From the NCBI RefSeq assembly GCF_000002985.6, contig NC_003283.11, positions 19,531,501 to 19,595,500 on the forward strand: 64,000 bases of DNA, read 5' to 3'. The notes beneath the pieces were generated by a model. That model had not been told where the DNA came from and did not search any database. It saw only the letters and a list, made by a program, of their open reading frames with translations. Shown here one piece after another: positions 1 to 12,600 of this stretch (positions are counted from its first letter, which is position 1; the number at the start of each line of letters is the position of its first letter). The stretch comes from Caenorhabditis elegans (Eukaryota > Nematoda > Chromadorea > Rhabditida > Rhabditidae). Made by a program: the position numbers and the translations under genes.

Positions 1-487
1 GTACGCCAAGTGATTATGTGATAGGCGGCGGTGATGGTGAGGTGTCCCCGCAGGGGATCGCTCCGGGGAGTGGTATTCTGAAAATTTATCATCATTTTTC
101 CAAGAAAACTACCCAAAAATCTCATGTTTTTGCAAAAAAAATTTGGGCTAAAAAACACAAAATTGAGTTTAGCGTCAAAAATTGCAGTCCGACTGAAAAA
201 TTTGAATTTTCTGTTTTTCTTGATAAACTCACGACTTTTGGATTTATTTTTCTTGTATCGTTTTTCGACGTGACAAAGCTGAAAATGGCCGGGATTTTTG
301 AGCTCCTCGTATATCTGAGCCGCGGAGCTCCATCGGATTGCGCTGAAAATTTTTGAAAAAGATTGAATTTTGCATAGCCGGCTTCTTCTCACTTTTTTTT
401 CAAATACTCCGGAGCCGCCTCAAGAGTTTCGCCGGTCAAATTGGTGATCCGACACTCGCAACGGATTGTACAGGAGCAATTTGGCAT
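1..487 (-). CDS. Partial coding exons running off the left edge (new gene or long 3' isoform)
   Basis: Three exons in one phase-consistent frame: 487-393, 342-233 and 77-1, the last still open at the edge. The first begins with ATG directly after a TTTTTTTGCAG acceptor, so it may be a trans-spliced gene start. It is also phase 0 and therefore compatible with the GAG|GTAATT donor at 4456 of the upstream WPPP gene, so it may instead be a third alternative 3' route of that gene. Donors are AA|GTGAGA and C|GTGAGT. The peptide starts MPNCSCTIRCECRITN (four Cys in ten residues), passes SSAAQIYEELKNPGHF, a basic KRYKKNKSKS stretch and a Ser/His/Pro segment (HSPERSPAGTPHHHRRLSH). I do not recognise a family. 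Codon use looks coding and there is no in-frame stop. Confidence 0.6.
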
Positions 488-493
488 CTGCAA

Positions 494-1830
494 AAAAATT
501 TTTTTTTTAACTTTGGGGTTGTGTGAAATTTCAAGCTCATATTGAATCAAAAAAAATCAAAAAATTTCAAAAATTGGTAAAGTGACGTCATTTTCAACAT
601 TTGAGAATATTTCTTCGAAAAAATTTAGTTTTGGGTCCCGCCGCGAAAAGTTCTGGGATACTGTAGATAATAAAGACGTTTATAAAAACGCGTGGAAAAA
701 TTTCGAAAAAAAAAACTCAAGTATCGGTAGAGTGACGTCATTTTAAAACTGAAGAATTTCAAATTTTTTTCAAAAAAAATTTAATTTTTGGGTCCCGCCG
801 CGAAAAGTTCTGGGGTACTGTAGAAATTGAAGATACACTCGTGAAATTTTTTGGGATACTTTTGTAAAATTTTAAGCTCATATTGAATTGAAAAATTCAA
901 AAAAAAACTCAAATATTGGTAAAGTGACGTCATTTTAAAATTTGAGATTGTTTTCCATAAAAACTTTTTTTTTCGAAATTTTGGGTCCCGCCACGAAAAC
1001 GTTCGTCGTATTGTAGTTTTTGGAGCGTTGTTATGAAATTTGTTTTTTTTTCTGCTCATAAAAATCACACAATTTCAAAAAATCTCAAAAATAGGCGGAG
1101 CGACGTGCTCTGGAAGTTTGATAACATTTTCCAGAAAAAAATTTTTTTTTGGAAATTTTGGGTCCCACCACGAAAACGCCCATGGTACTGTAGTTTTTGG
1201 AGGTTGTTTTTATGAAATTCATAGCATTTGTTGGCTGAAATTTCAAGCTCATATTGAAATTTAAAAAATTTGAAAAATCTCAAAAATGGGCGGAGTCACG
1301 TCATTTTGAATTTAGGAATTTTTCGAAAAAAATTTTAAAAAAATTTGGAAGATTTGGGTTCCGCTACGAAAACACTCGTAGTTTTGTAGTTTTTAGAGAT
1401 ATATTTTATGAAATTTATAGCAAATGTTGGTTGAAATTTTCTGCTCGAAAATTGTTTTTTAATTTTGAAAAATATAAAAAATCGGTAGAGTGACGTCATT
1501 TTGAAGTTTATGAATGTTTTTTCAAAATTTTCAGAAAATAAACTCACTTTCCGGCTAAAAGTCTCTGATTTCAGTAAAAATTGGAAGTGATGGCTTCTGG
1601 AAGGTCGCATTTTCAGTTGGAAAATTTTCAGAAATATTTTTTTTTAATTTCGAATAAATCCAAAAAGTGGGCGGAGTCAGTCAGGGGGCTTAACAGCTAT
1701 AAATTAAACGCGAAAATACTTGAGAAAATGTATAAAGTCGGGGGATTATTTTTTTGCACATACAAATCGAATCAGAAGGATTTCAGCTGCTTTTCCAGCA
1801 ACTAGTTCTAGATAAGTGAGGTGTGACGTC
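494..1830. repeat. Tandem ~150-195-bp repeats, each with a CRE-like TGACGTCA and a GGGTCCCGCC block
   Basis: Non-coding stretch made of diverged tandem units. Perfect TGACGTCA octamers are at 583-590, 733-740, 925-932, 1491-1498 and 1824-1831. Decayed versions are at 1101-1108 and 1296-1303. Each unit also carries a GGGTCCCGCCgCGAAAA block followed by an ACTGTAG-type end. The same GGGTCCCACCACGAAAA family recurs at 15.7-17.4 kb and near 57.08 kb. Small ORFs here are repeat translations. Confidence 0.7.
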
Positions 1831-3010
1831 ACTGAGGCTCCGCCCACTTATTGGCAAAAATTTGAAAATTACATAATTTATATTGAAAAAATAGTACAAC
1901 TTTTAAGTTTAAAATTCACGAAAAAAATTTTCATTTTTTTTTTTCGTTAACATTTTTTCAAAAAAAGGATATAGCTTTTTTTTTTTTAAATTTTTTCTCT
2001 GAAATTTTCAAAAAAAAATTCCAAAAAGTTCCAAAGCCCGAATCACCAAAGAACACCAATTCCAGTTATCAATCATTAATTTATTTTCAACTTTCAAAAG
2101 TTTTCTTTTTCTGATAAGAAAAGACATCCAAAATTTGATAAGATTTTTAAGAAATAGTATTAGAAAATGAGAGAGTTGGGCAGAGAAATGAGAGAATCTT
2201 TAAAGGTTGATGACGTCATCTGAACGGGGAAAAGATCAATTTGAAGGGAAATTTGATGGGAAAAATGTAGAGGGTTAACAGGGGGTTAAATATGGGCATT
2301 TTTACAACAAAAAAATTTTTTAATTTTTTTCGTAAATTATGGCTTCATAAATGACAAAAAGGGCATAACATTGACAAAGGAAAGTAACTGAAAATTTCAA
2401 TTTTCTGTTAAAAATTGGCAGAAAATTTAAATTTCCCGCCAAAAATTGACTGAAAATTTGGATTTTCTTTCCAAAAATTGACAGAAATTTTGTAAAAAAA
2501 AAATTGTGAATTTACAGCCAAAAATTAATTGAAAATTCAAATTTCCCGCAAAAGAATAATGCAATTTTTTTGAAAAAGCACATATTTTTTAGAGCGAAAA
2601 AATTATTAAAAATTGAGTAAACGTTTTGAAAAAATAATTTTAACATTTCACAAAAAAATTTGAAAAAAAAAATTTTCTCGATTTTTTAAAAATTCAAAAA
2701 AAAGTTTTTTCTTATTTAAACTAACTAACAAAAAAATTTGATTTCTATGCACAATGAGCACATTCAAATCAATAAATTTGAATTGAAAGCTTCTTCTCAA
2801 AAAAAACTCACCGGAAGCCCCTAAAAAAGAGGCAATAAATGCCGAGAGAGTGTGAGCTTCGAAAGTTTTTTTTTCGTTTTTTTTCTCAAAATGAAAAATG
2901 TGCCATAAATAGACACTCAGAGATAAAAAAAAGAAAAAGAAAAAAGTGTGCTCAACGGAGCAAAAAAACAATGAAAAACTGAAAAATAACGAGAAAATTG
3001 AGAGGAAAGT

Positions 3011-3028
3011 GGGGGGGGGGGGGGGGGG
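3011..3028. repeat. G18 homopolymer
   Basis: Eighteen consecutive G on the plus strand. Long G runs of this kind are a known hallmark of C. elegans genomes and can fold into G-quadruplexes, which need the DOG-1/FANCJ helicase for stable replication (family knowledge; folding here is inferred). Confidence 0.9.
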
Positions 3029-3395
3029 AGAAAAACAACATTTTGCAGGGCTCAATGAGCATTTTTTTTGAAGTGAAAAGTGCGAGAGGATTAGCTGAAA
3101 ATGATGTAAATATTATTTGGATAAGGTTTTGAAAAAAAAATTTGGAAAAAAAATGGAAAAAAAAAATTTTCGAAATTTTTTTTTATTTTCAAAAATGTTT
3201 TTTTTTCAATTTTTTCAATTAGAAGCCCGAAAACTCACCTCTCCGTATTTTTCCACAAAAAGTGAAAAATGAGCAAAAAAGAGCCCGCCGTATGATCGAA
3301 TATCCGCTGCTCCGCCGCCTAACTTGGCGGAAACTCTTTTTTTCTCAGCTTTTTGGCACAAAATCAGAAAAATGCTCAATTAGTAGCTAATTCAT

Positions 3396-3403
3396 ATTTG
3401 CAT
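3396..3403. promoter_or_regulatory. POU-type octamer ATTTGCAT
   Basis: Perfect ATTTGCAT in a mixed-composition non-coding island (3240-3420) that stands out from the surrounding A/T runs, with TAGCTAATTC just upstream. A second perfect octamer at 45282-45289 sits in a similar island. The binding factor is inferred from the motif only. Confidence 0.35.
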
Positions 3404-3610
3404 GAAGACCTTCATTTATGTTAAGGACACATACGCATAAATCAAAAAATCAAAAAAAAATTATGGAAATTGAAATTTTTCGAAAAAAAAATACTTTTAC
3501 ACAAATACTGATTTTTTACTCAAAAATTTTGAAAAAAAAAAACCAAAAGAAAAAATCAATAAATTGGAGGAGGGTTCGAAAATACAGAAAAACAATCAAT
3601 TATGATGACG

Positions 3611-3655
3611 TCACTGTGATCGGATGACAGTGCGGATGACCTGTTGTTGGCCGGC
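3611..3655 (-). CDS. Alternative last exon B (AGQQQ… stop)
   Basis: Acceptor TTTTTCAG at 3656, phase 0, reading [14 protein letters not shown] and ending TGA at 3613-3611. It can replace the exon at 4403-4347 after the same donor. The shared QQQ start and identical phase support duplication of a terminal exon. No polyadenylation signal is obvious. Confidence 0.6.
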   Translation of the reverse strand, partial: AGQQQVIRTVIRSQ

Positions 3656-6600
3656 CTGAAAAAGTGAAGGTTGAGTGGAAAAAAACAGAAAAACTGATTT
3701 TTTGGTGGAAAAATGACTGGAAATTTGAATTTCCCGCTAAAATTTAACAGAAAATTTAAATTTCCCGCTAAAAATTAACTGAAAATTTGAATTTCCCGCC
3801 GAAAATTGATCTAAAATTTGAATTTCCCGCCGAAAGTTGACTTAAAATTTGAATTAACCGCTAAAAAATTGACTGGAAATGTGAATTTCAGGCAAAAATT
3901 CAACTGGAAATTTCAATTTCCCGCCGACAATTGACTGAAATTTTGAATTTCCCGCCAAAAATCGACTGAAAATTTGAATTTCCCGCCGAAAATTGACTGA
4001 AAATTTGATTTTCCCGCCGAAAGTTGACTGAAAATATGAATTTCCCAAAAAAAAATTGACTGAAAGTTTCAAGTTCAATTTTTTTTGACAATTCGGGCGA
4101 GCAGCCGACATTTCACTGGGTTACCGTTTCCAAGCTAATTTTTTTTGAGCAGCCGACATCTCCCTGGCACTAATTTCAGCCAGTTTCGAACAATTTGCTG
4201 AGCAGCCGACAGTTCCCGGGTTTTTACGAATTTGTTAGGTTTTCTAGCTATTTGATTAAAAACTAACCAAGCATTAATGGCCACAAAATGAATGGAACAA
4301 AAAAAAAATGGTAAGTAGAGAAATTAGGGTTAAAGAGTGATAGATGTTAAGCCTGAATATGGCCCATGCGTAGGCTATTCACCGCTTGCTGTTGTTGGTC
4401 GACCTGCAAAATTTTTGAGATTTTTGGATAGTTCCCATAAATTTTGTGTAATTACCTCTGCAGGATTGTAACGGGTTTCGATTTCGCCGGAAGATTCGAC
4501 TACTGAAAAATTGTAAAATAAGTTTTAAAAAAATTTCTAGAATTTTTATGTGTATTTGCTAGCACTTTCAGAAATTTTCGGGAATTTTCCTGAATTTTTT
4601 AGATTAAAAAAAAAATTTTGGAATAGTCTGGAATCTTTTTTTTTTGAAAATTTTTTTAAAGTTCTAAAAATTTTCTAGAATTTTTCTGAAGTTTTCCATA
4701 ATTTTCTTAAATTTTAAAAATTGTTTTGGACTTTTAGAGTTTCCGAAAAAAATTTTAAGTTCTCTGAAATTTTCCTAAAATTTTCAGAATTTTTCTAGAA
4801 CTTTTTCAAAATTTTTAAGAGTTTTTTTAAACTTTCTAGATTTTTCTGACATTTTTTTTTGAAATTGAAAAAAAAAAGATTTTTTCTGGAATTTTTCTGA
4901 AATTTTCCGGAATTTTCTTAGATGCTTCAGAAGTTTTCTAGATTTTTTTGCACATTTCCGAAATTTTTCTGGTGTTTTAAAAGTGTTTTTGGGGCTTTCA
5001 GAGTCCTAGAATTTTTAGAATTTGACTAGGATTTTTTCAAAAATTTCAGATGTTTTCTAAAATGTTCTAGATTTTTTGGCATTTTTTTTTTGAAATTTTT
5101 TTGGAGTATTCTAGGCTCTGAGAGTTACCTAGAAGCTTCAGAAACGATCTAGATTTTTTAAAATTTTCCGAAATTTTTCTGGAATTTAAAGAATTGTTTT
5201 GAGACTTTTAGTGTTCTCCGAATTTTTCTAGAATTTCCAGATTTTCTCTAGAATTTTTCTGGAATTTTCTGCAGTTTTCTAAAGCATTCTAGCATTTTTA
5301 AAGAATTTTTAGAGGTTCCTAAAAACTTTCTAGATTTTTTCTGAGATTTTAAAATTTTCTGGATGTTTCTAAAAATAATTCTGGAATATTCTAGACTTTT
5401 CAGACCAAGAATGTTCAGATTTTTTTAGAATTTTTTCAGAATTTTCTAGAATTATAATATTTCAGAAGAATTAGACTCCTTAAAAAAAAATTTTTTTTCG
5501 GAATTTTTAGGATTTTTTTGTCCAAAACTCTCCCGGACTCACCTTGATACTGTGGTGGCGGTGGTGGCCACTGTCTCTCCATTTTCTTCGTTGGAATATG
5601 TTTCTGGAGCACCTCCACCTGCTCACGCTCGTGAGCCTCGGCTTCCGGTGGTGGCCACTGGACGACTGGCATGTGTTGGGGTCCTGAGATGGTTCAGGTT
5701 AGTTTGGAAAGTTAGATGGGGGACATTCTGTGGACACTGGGACCTTTGCGGGGACATTGAAATTGTTCATTTTCAAAATTTTCAAAAAAAAATTTTTTTT
5801 TCTAAAATTTTTTTTTTCTAAAATTTTCCTATCAAAAAATTTTCGGACAAGTTAGGTGGGGACATTCTTGTGACAGCGGGACCTTTGCGGGGACATTGGG
5901 ACACCGTGCAGAGTGCAGCAGGCGCGGTACCTACCAAAATCGGAAAGTGTTGACTCGTTCTCTGGAGGTGGCCAGACTCGGTTGATTCGGGAAGTTTTTC
6001 CCCAGACAGCTTGTTTCAGCACTCCATTTTGGTCCTGAAAGGTACTGTAGGCAGGTAGGTCGGTAGGTAGGCGAGGCTTACCTGTTGAATCCAGGCGGTG
6101 TCCTCGTTGGCTTTGACGACAAGTGGGGAGTGTCTGAAAATTATTTTGTATAGGTAGGTAGGTAGGCAGTTCCGTAGGTAGGTAGGTAGGTAGGTAGGTA
6201 AAGAGGAAGGCAGGTAAGAGGGCTACCTATCGACTATTTTTCAAAATTTGACGCCGAACCAAGAATTTGCAAAAATTGTTGCTCAGGTTTGTGTAGGTAC
6301 GCCTTGGGAGGCTTACAGGTAGGTAGGTAGCTAGGTAGGTAGGTAGGTAGAGAGGAAGGCAGGTAAGAGGGCTACCAATCGCCTATTGTTCAAAATTTGG
6401 CGCCGAACCAAGAGTTTGCGAAAATTGTTGCTCGGGTTTGTGTATGCTCGCCTTGGGAGGCTTACAGGTAGGCTATAGGTAGGTAGGTAGGTAGGTAGGT
6501 AGGTAGGTAGGAAGGCTACCTATTGCCTATTTTTCAAAATTCGGCGCCGAACCAAGATTTTGCAAAAATTGTTGCTCAGGTTTGTGTACGTACACCTTGG

Positions 6601-9600
6601 GGGGCTTACAGGTAGGTAGGTAGGTAGGTAGGTAGGTAGGTAGAGAGGAAGGCAGGTAAGAGGGCTACCAATCGCCTATTGTTCAAAAATTGGCGCCGAA
6701 TCAAGAGTTTGCGAAAATTGTTGCTCGGGTTTGTGTATGCTCGCCTTGGGAGGCTTACATGTAGGATATAGGTAGGTATGTAGGTAGGTAGGTAGGTAGG
6801 TAGGTAGGTAGGTAGGTAGGTAGGTAGGTAGGTAGGTAGGTAGGTAGGTAGGTAGGTAGGTAGGTAGGTAGGTAGGTAGGAAGGCTACCTATCGCCTATT
6901 TTTCAAAATTCGGCGCCGAACCAATATTTTGCAAAAATTGTTGCTCAGGTTTGTGTAGGTACACCTTGGAGGGCTTACAGGTAGGTAGGTAGGTAGGTAG
7001 GTAGCAAGGCTACCTATCGCCTATTTTTCAAAATTCGGCGCCGAACCAAGATTTTGCGAAAATTGTTGCTTGGGTTTGTGTATGCTCGCCTTGGGAGGCT
7101 TACAGGTAGGCTATAGGTAGGTAGGTAGGTAGGTAGGTAGGTAGGTAGAAAGGCTACCTATCGCCTATTTTTCAAAATTCGGCGCCCAACCAAGATTTTG
7201 CAAAAATTGTTGCTCAGGTTTGTGTAGGTACACTTTGGGGGGCTTACAGGTAGGTAGGTAGGTAGGTAGGTAGGTAGGTAGAGAGGAAGGCAGGTAAGAG
7301 GGCTACCAATCGCCTATTGTTCAAAATTTGGCGCCGAATCAAGAGTTTGCAAACATTGTTGCTCGGGTTTGTGTATGCACGCCTTGGGAGGTTTACAGGT
7401 AGGCTATAGGTAGGTAGGTAGGTAGGTAGGTAGGTAGGTAGGTAGGTGGGTAGGTAGGTAGGTACTCACCCATCCTTAACAAGCTCATCCTGCGGTGGTG
7501 GCCACACTGCCGACATACGAGCCGGCTTATAAATGCTCCGTTGCAGCTCATTTTGCTCATTGTTCACCGGAACCCAGTCCTGGGTCTTCGTCTTTGGTAC
7601 GGCTCCGATTTCATATTTCGGCTCTTCGGGGAACTCATTCCATTGGACTTTGTGATAGGAAGCCGGCTGGGCCACAATTGTGCGCTGGAATTTTTTTTGT
7701 TGAGAATTTTCTCCTGGAAAATTTTTTAGGTGAAGCTCACCTGAATCTCCTTCTCGCTGAGCTCTGGAATTGAGATTTTTCCGACCTGTGGGAGCTGGAT
7801 TTCTGCTGGAACACGGCGCTGAGTCTGCCAGCAGGCGTCGTCCTAAAAATTTTTTTTTAATTTTTTTTTCAAAAATTTAAAAATATTTTTTCCAATTTTC
7901 CGCCTCAATTTACCATTGGCTGATGGGATTTTCTGTTGAAATCCGCTGTATTGACAAACGGAGCCTGTTGATGAGCCAACATTTTGACTGGAAAAAGAGC
8001 ACAAAAATTTTCAGAAATTTTGGAGCAAAAAGAAGTGACGGAGCAGCAAAAAAAAAGGAGAAGAAGGAAAATCCAGGAAAGAGAAAAAACAAATAAATTT
8101 CGGTGTGGGAATGTCATAAATTTTCAAGTAAGACGGTGGGAAAGGGCAACACACACTTTTTTTTGGAGAACGATTTTTGGTTTAGCTTTTAAAAAATTTA
8201 GGAATTTTCTTTAAAAAAAGCTGAAAATTCAGTAAAAACTCTAAAAATTTATCTGGAATTTCCTAGAATTTTCTAGAAATTTCTGAATTTTCTAGAAATT
8301 TCTGAATTTTCTAGAAATTCTCTGAATTTTGCTAAAAAGATTCTGAATTTTTCTGAAAAAATTTCAGAAGTTTTCTAACAATTTTTGAGCCTTCCTAAAA
8401 TTTTCTGATTTTTTCTGAAACTTATATAAATTTTCTGGAATTTTCTGGAATTTTCTGGAATTTTCTGAAATTTTCTGGAATTTTCTGAAATTTTCAAAAA
8501 TTTCCTAAAATTTTCTGGAATGTTCTAGAAATTCTCAGACATTTTCTAAAATTTTCTGGAACTTTCTGCATTATTCTGAATTTTTCTAGAACTTTCTGGA
8601 ATTTTCTGGAATTTTTTGGATTTTTTAGAAATTTTATAACATTTTCTAGAATTTTCAGAAATTTTCTAAAATTTTCTGGAATGTTCTAGAAATTCTCAGA
8701 CATTTTCTAAAATTTTCTGGAACTTTCTGCATTATTCTGAATTTTTCTGGAATTTCCTGGAGTTTTCTGGAAATTTGTGGATTTTTTAGAAATTTTATAA
8801 CATTTTCTGGAATTTTCAGAAATTTTCTAAAATTTTCTGGAATGTTCTAGAAATTCTCAGACATTTTCTAAAATTTTCTGGAACTTTCTGCATTATTCTG
8901 AATTTTTCTGGAATTTCCTGGAGTTTTCTGGAAATTTGTGGATTTTTTAGAAATTTTATAACATTTTCTGGAATTTACTGAATTTTTCTGGAACTTTTTA
9001 AATGTTTCTAAATATTTCTGAATTTTTCTAAAAGTTTTCTAAACAAAAAAATTTTTGAGCCTTCTCAGGGTTTTCTGAATTAAAAAAAAAAAGTTCAACC
9101 TTCCTAAAATTTTCTGAACTTTATTTCAATTTTTCATAAATTGTTGAAAATTGTCAAATTTATTTTTACTACATTTTCAAACTTTCCGGCAGAATTATCA
9201 CACGTGGTGTCAGGCTGCCCCATCACGGTTTGATCTACAAAAAATGCGGGAATTTTTTGCCCAAAAATATGTGACGTCAGAATGTTCTTAACCATACGAA
9301 ATCAGTTCAGAACTCTGCGTCTCAACTCTCCCGCATTTTTTGTAGATCTACGTAGATCAACTCGAAATGAGGCTCTCTGACACCACGTGTTGACAGAATT
9401 TTCGTAAGTTTTCTGAAAATTCCCAAATCATTTTTTGAAACGGGTAGATTTTTTTAAAATTCCTACAAAACAATTTTCATACACAATTTTTCGAAATATA
9501 AAAAAAAAGTGGATCAGGAAATAAAAGTGATCTCGAAAAATTGAGAAAATAGGTAGCAAATTGAGCAGATGGCACACACATTGTTTTTGTTGCTCCGTGA

Positions 9601-12600
9601 GCCCCCCCCCCCCCCCCCCCCCCGACCGCCCCCAATTTCCAGTTGGTCCCCCCCTGCAGCGCTCCACTTTTCACACAATATATCGGAGGAACAGGAAACG
9701 GGGTGTAAAATTGACGAAAAATGGGCCAATTTTTGTTGGTTTTTTCTCCGTGATGCCTGCTAGTTTGATTGACGTCCTTTTTTTTTGGTAGGGGAGAGGG
9801 GGGGGGAGAAGCTCGAAATAAATTTTTTGAGGGGAAAATGTTTAATTTCCGGTCAAAATGTGATGGTTTTTGAGGTTTTTGAGAGGAAAATGTGGTTGAA
9901 AAGTAATATTCTAGTTTAACTGTGTGAAAAAAAAGTTGGCAAAAAATGTTAAATTTTTCGAAAAAAAAAATTTTGGAAATTTTTTTTGAATTTTTTTTTT
10001 AAATAAACAAAAATAATTCAAGTTTTTTGAAAAGATTTTCTTATTAGATTTATTTCCTTTTACAATAAAATCACCAAAACACTACCAAAATTTGAATAAT
10101 GACGTCACTTTTATGTGAAAAGCCGGGAGAGAAGCTCGATATCCATTTTTTGGAAGAAAATGTTCATTTTCCGGTCGAAATTTGATATAGTTAAAATACA
10201 AATTTTTTTTTCGCACATTGTAAATGTGCGAAAAATAAAAGTAGAAAAAAATTGTTTTTTTTTTGGAAAATTTTGAAAAAAATTTCCAGACAAAAAAATT
10301 TTGGAAATTTTTTTTTTCAAATTTTCTGTTTTTTTTTCCTAATTTTCCAAATTTTTAACACTTTCAAATTAGCAAAAATTAGTGATTTTTTTCTGTTAAT
10401 ACTGACAAAATTAATCGAGCAACAGAAAAAGTGACGTCACTTTTAAGAGCCGAGCCGAAGGTGAAGCTCAAAATAAAAAGTTTAGGTGAAAAAGTATAAT
10501 TTCCGGTGGGTTTTTGTTATTTTTGAAATAGTTTTAAATTGGAAAAACAGAAAACAATAGAGGTTACAAATAAATAAAGTTAAAAAACAAATTTAAGTTT
10601 TGAAAAAAAAAATTAAAATTTTTTCGAAAATTTTTTTGTCAATTTTTTAAATTTTCAAAATTAAATTTCTGACTTTAAAATTCTAAAACTAAGCATCACA
10701 ACTTTTCATTGACGTCTTTAGGGTGTGGTCGCTCAATTTTTGTATTTTTCTTAAATTTGAAGGCGCTATAAAGAAAATTTGGATCTAGAGCCAAGTCATG
10801 GGATTGAAAAAAAAAATTTTTTTTTCAAATTTAATTCAAATTGGAGCAAATTTATAGGAAAAAAGTGAAAAATCTCAATCTTCAACAAATTTTCAGCAAA
10901 CTTTAAAAAAAATTGGCTGAAAATCTGAAAATCTCAAGCAGAATAATACAAACAGCTGTTCGTCAAAAAAAAAAAAGAACAAAATATATATGTTTTGTTT
11001 ACTTCACAGATTGCAATTTTATCCTTCACAATCTCATGGAGCACCACCAACTGGCTCACGGAGCAGCTCACATAAAATGTGTAAAAATCGAAGAATTTCC
11101 ACTGGTGTCAGGGGACAAAATGGCGTTGAGTCAGAAGTTTTGATGAAAATTAGAGATGATTTTGAATCACAAAGTGATGTTAAAGCACAAAAAATAGTTC
11201 GATTTTGTGGTTTTTTGAGTCCAAAAATTAAAGAGCTCAGCTGAGCTACGGGTGAGCATTTTTGATTATTTTTTATTCAAATTATTAAACTTTATCCGAC
11301 GCTGATAATTTTCGTAGTTGAAATTTTTTTGATATCTCATGCCGTTTAGGAGATATTTGCGTTTAAAGTTTAAGGAGTAAGAGAGTGTGGGAGGGGGAGA
11401 GACCCAGGCGGCGAGTGTGTCTGCGTCTCCCCTCCCCTTCACTTTCTAGCCATGGAAACTTTGGAGGGTTGTATCTCTGCAACGGGAAGAGATATCAAAA
11501 AGTTGTAAACTGGCAAAATGTGGAGAATTTTAAGCTCTACAACTTTTCAGTTGTTATAAAACTTGTAACTATATTTTCCGCCGAGATAAATGCCTTAAAA
11601 CTTGACAAAGTGCCTGAGTCTCTTTTTTTCCAACCTTTCTACTCAAAATCGTTGCATTTCTGCTACTTTTTTAAATTTTGAAACAATATTCAACATTACT
11701 TATATTTAAAAAAAATAAGTTTAAAAAACACTGTTCTAACAAAAAAAATAGTCACAAACCGCCAAAATCACAGCCTTGGGGCCATGCTCGACTTGTTGCA
11801 TACTGTTGACGGGTTGCTCGCGGAGCTCGGAATCAGCTACCCATCGTTTGGCTCCTTCCAACTGTTGTCCCTTTTGTACAGCCTTCAAAATTTAGTGATA
11901 AGGGTGATATGAGAGATTTAGAGATTTAGAGAAACTGAGAAAAACGAACTGTTTGCTGAGCTATCGAAAATCGGAAATCCGCCCCCAATTTTTCTATCTT
12001 GACACTTTTTGCTACTGATTACTCACTAATCGCTCAGTTTTTTCTAGGTTTGAGCCTAAGCGTTAACCTAAGCCTAAGCCTAAGCCTAAGCCAAAGCCTA
12101 ATCGTAAGCCTAAGCTCAATCGTAAAGATAACGCTCGCCACTGACGTCAAGCCTAAACCTGAGCCTAAGCTTAGCCAAAGCCTGAGCCTTAGCCTAAGAC
12201 TAAGCCTAAGCATGTGCCTAAGCCTGAGCCTAAGCCTAAGCCTAAGCCAAAGCCTAATCGTAAGCCTAAGCTCATTCGTAAACCATCTCAATCGTAAAGC
12301 TAACGCTCGCCACTGAAGTCAAGCCTAAACCTGAGCCTGAGCTTAGCCAAAGCCTGAGCCTAAGCCTAAGCCTAAGCCTAAGCTTAAGCCCAAGCCTAAG
12401 CCTAAGCCCAACTCTAAGCCTGAACCTAACTCAAAACGCCTACCTGTTTATCCTTCTGCTCTTCAGGCTTCTCCACAAACTTCTGGGCTAGTTGCTCGGC
12501 TTGAATCTGTGGTTTTCGGGCCATAATTGGTGACATAGCCTGGTGACCGCCAACTGCAAGCTCTTGCTCTTGGACCTGAAATTTTCAAAGCTTAATTGTA

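Larger units (their letters stand above)
1831..3610. other. Non-coding interval with poly-G tract and candidate regulatory segment
   Basis: No convincing exon. It holds AT-rich sequence, another TGACGTCA-like site near 2210, diverged CCCGCC minisatellite units near 2400-2560, an 18-base G run (3011-3028) and a more mixed-composition stretch at 2800-3410. That stretch has a perfect octamer ATTTGCAT at 3396-3403, next to TAATT homeodomain-type cores. It lies upstream of the ATG at 487 and could be that transcript's promoter or a 3' region of the WPPP gene. Confidence 0.45.
7988..11803. other. 3.8-kb intron of the WPPP gene
   Basis: No secure exon was found. Contents, on the plus strand: a heat-shock-like minisatellite (about 8230-9060), a palindromic repeat element (9201-9389), a C22 tract (9602-9623), AT-rich filler, and a GC-cored hairpin element (about 11290-11600). 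A missed small exon is possible given the phase problem at exon 6. A mixed-composition patch at 11000-11140 is the best place to look. Confidence 0.6.

Noticed and set aside
11999..12316. ORFs rich in LSLSLS / RLRLRL
   Set aside because: Translations of the telomere-type GCCTAA repeat inside an intron.
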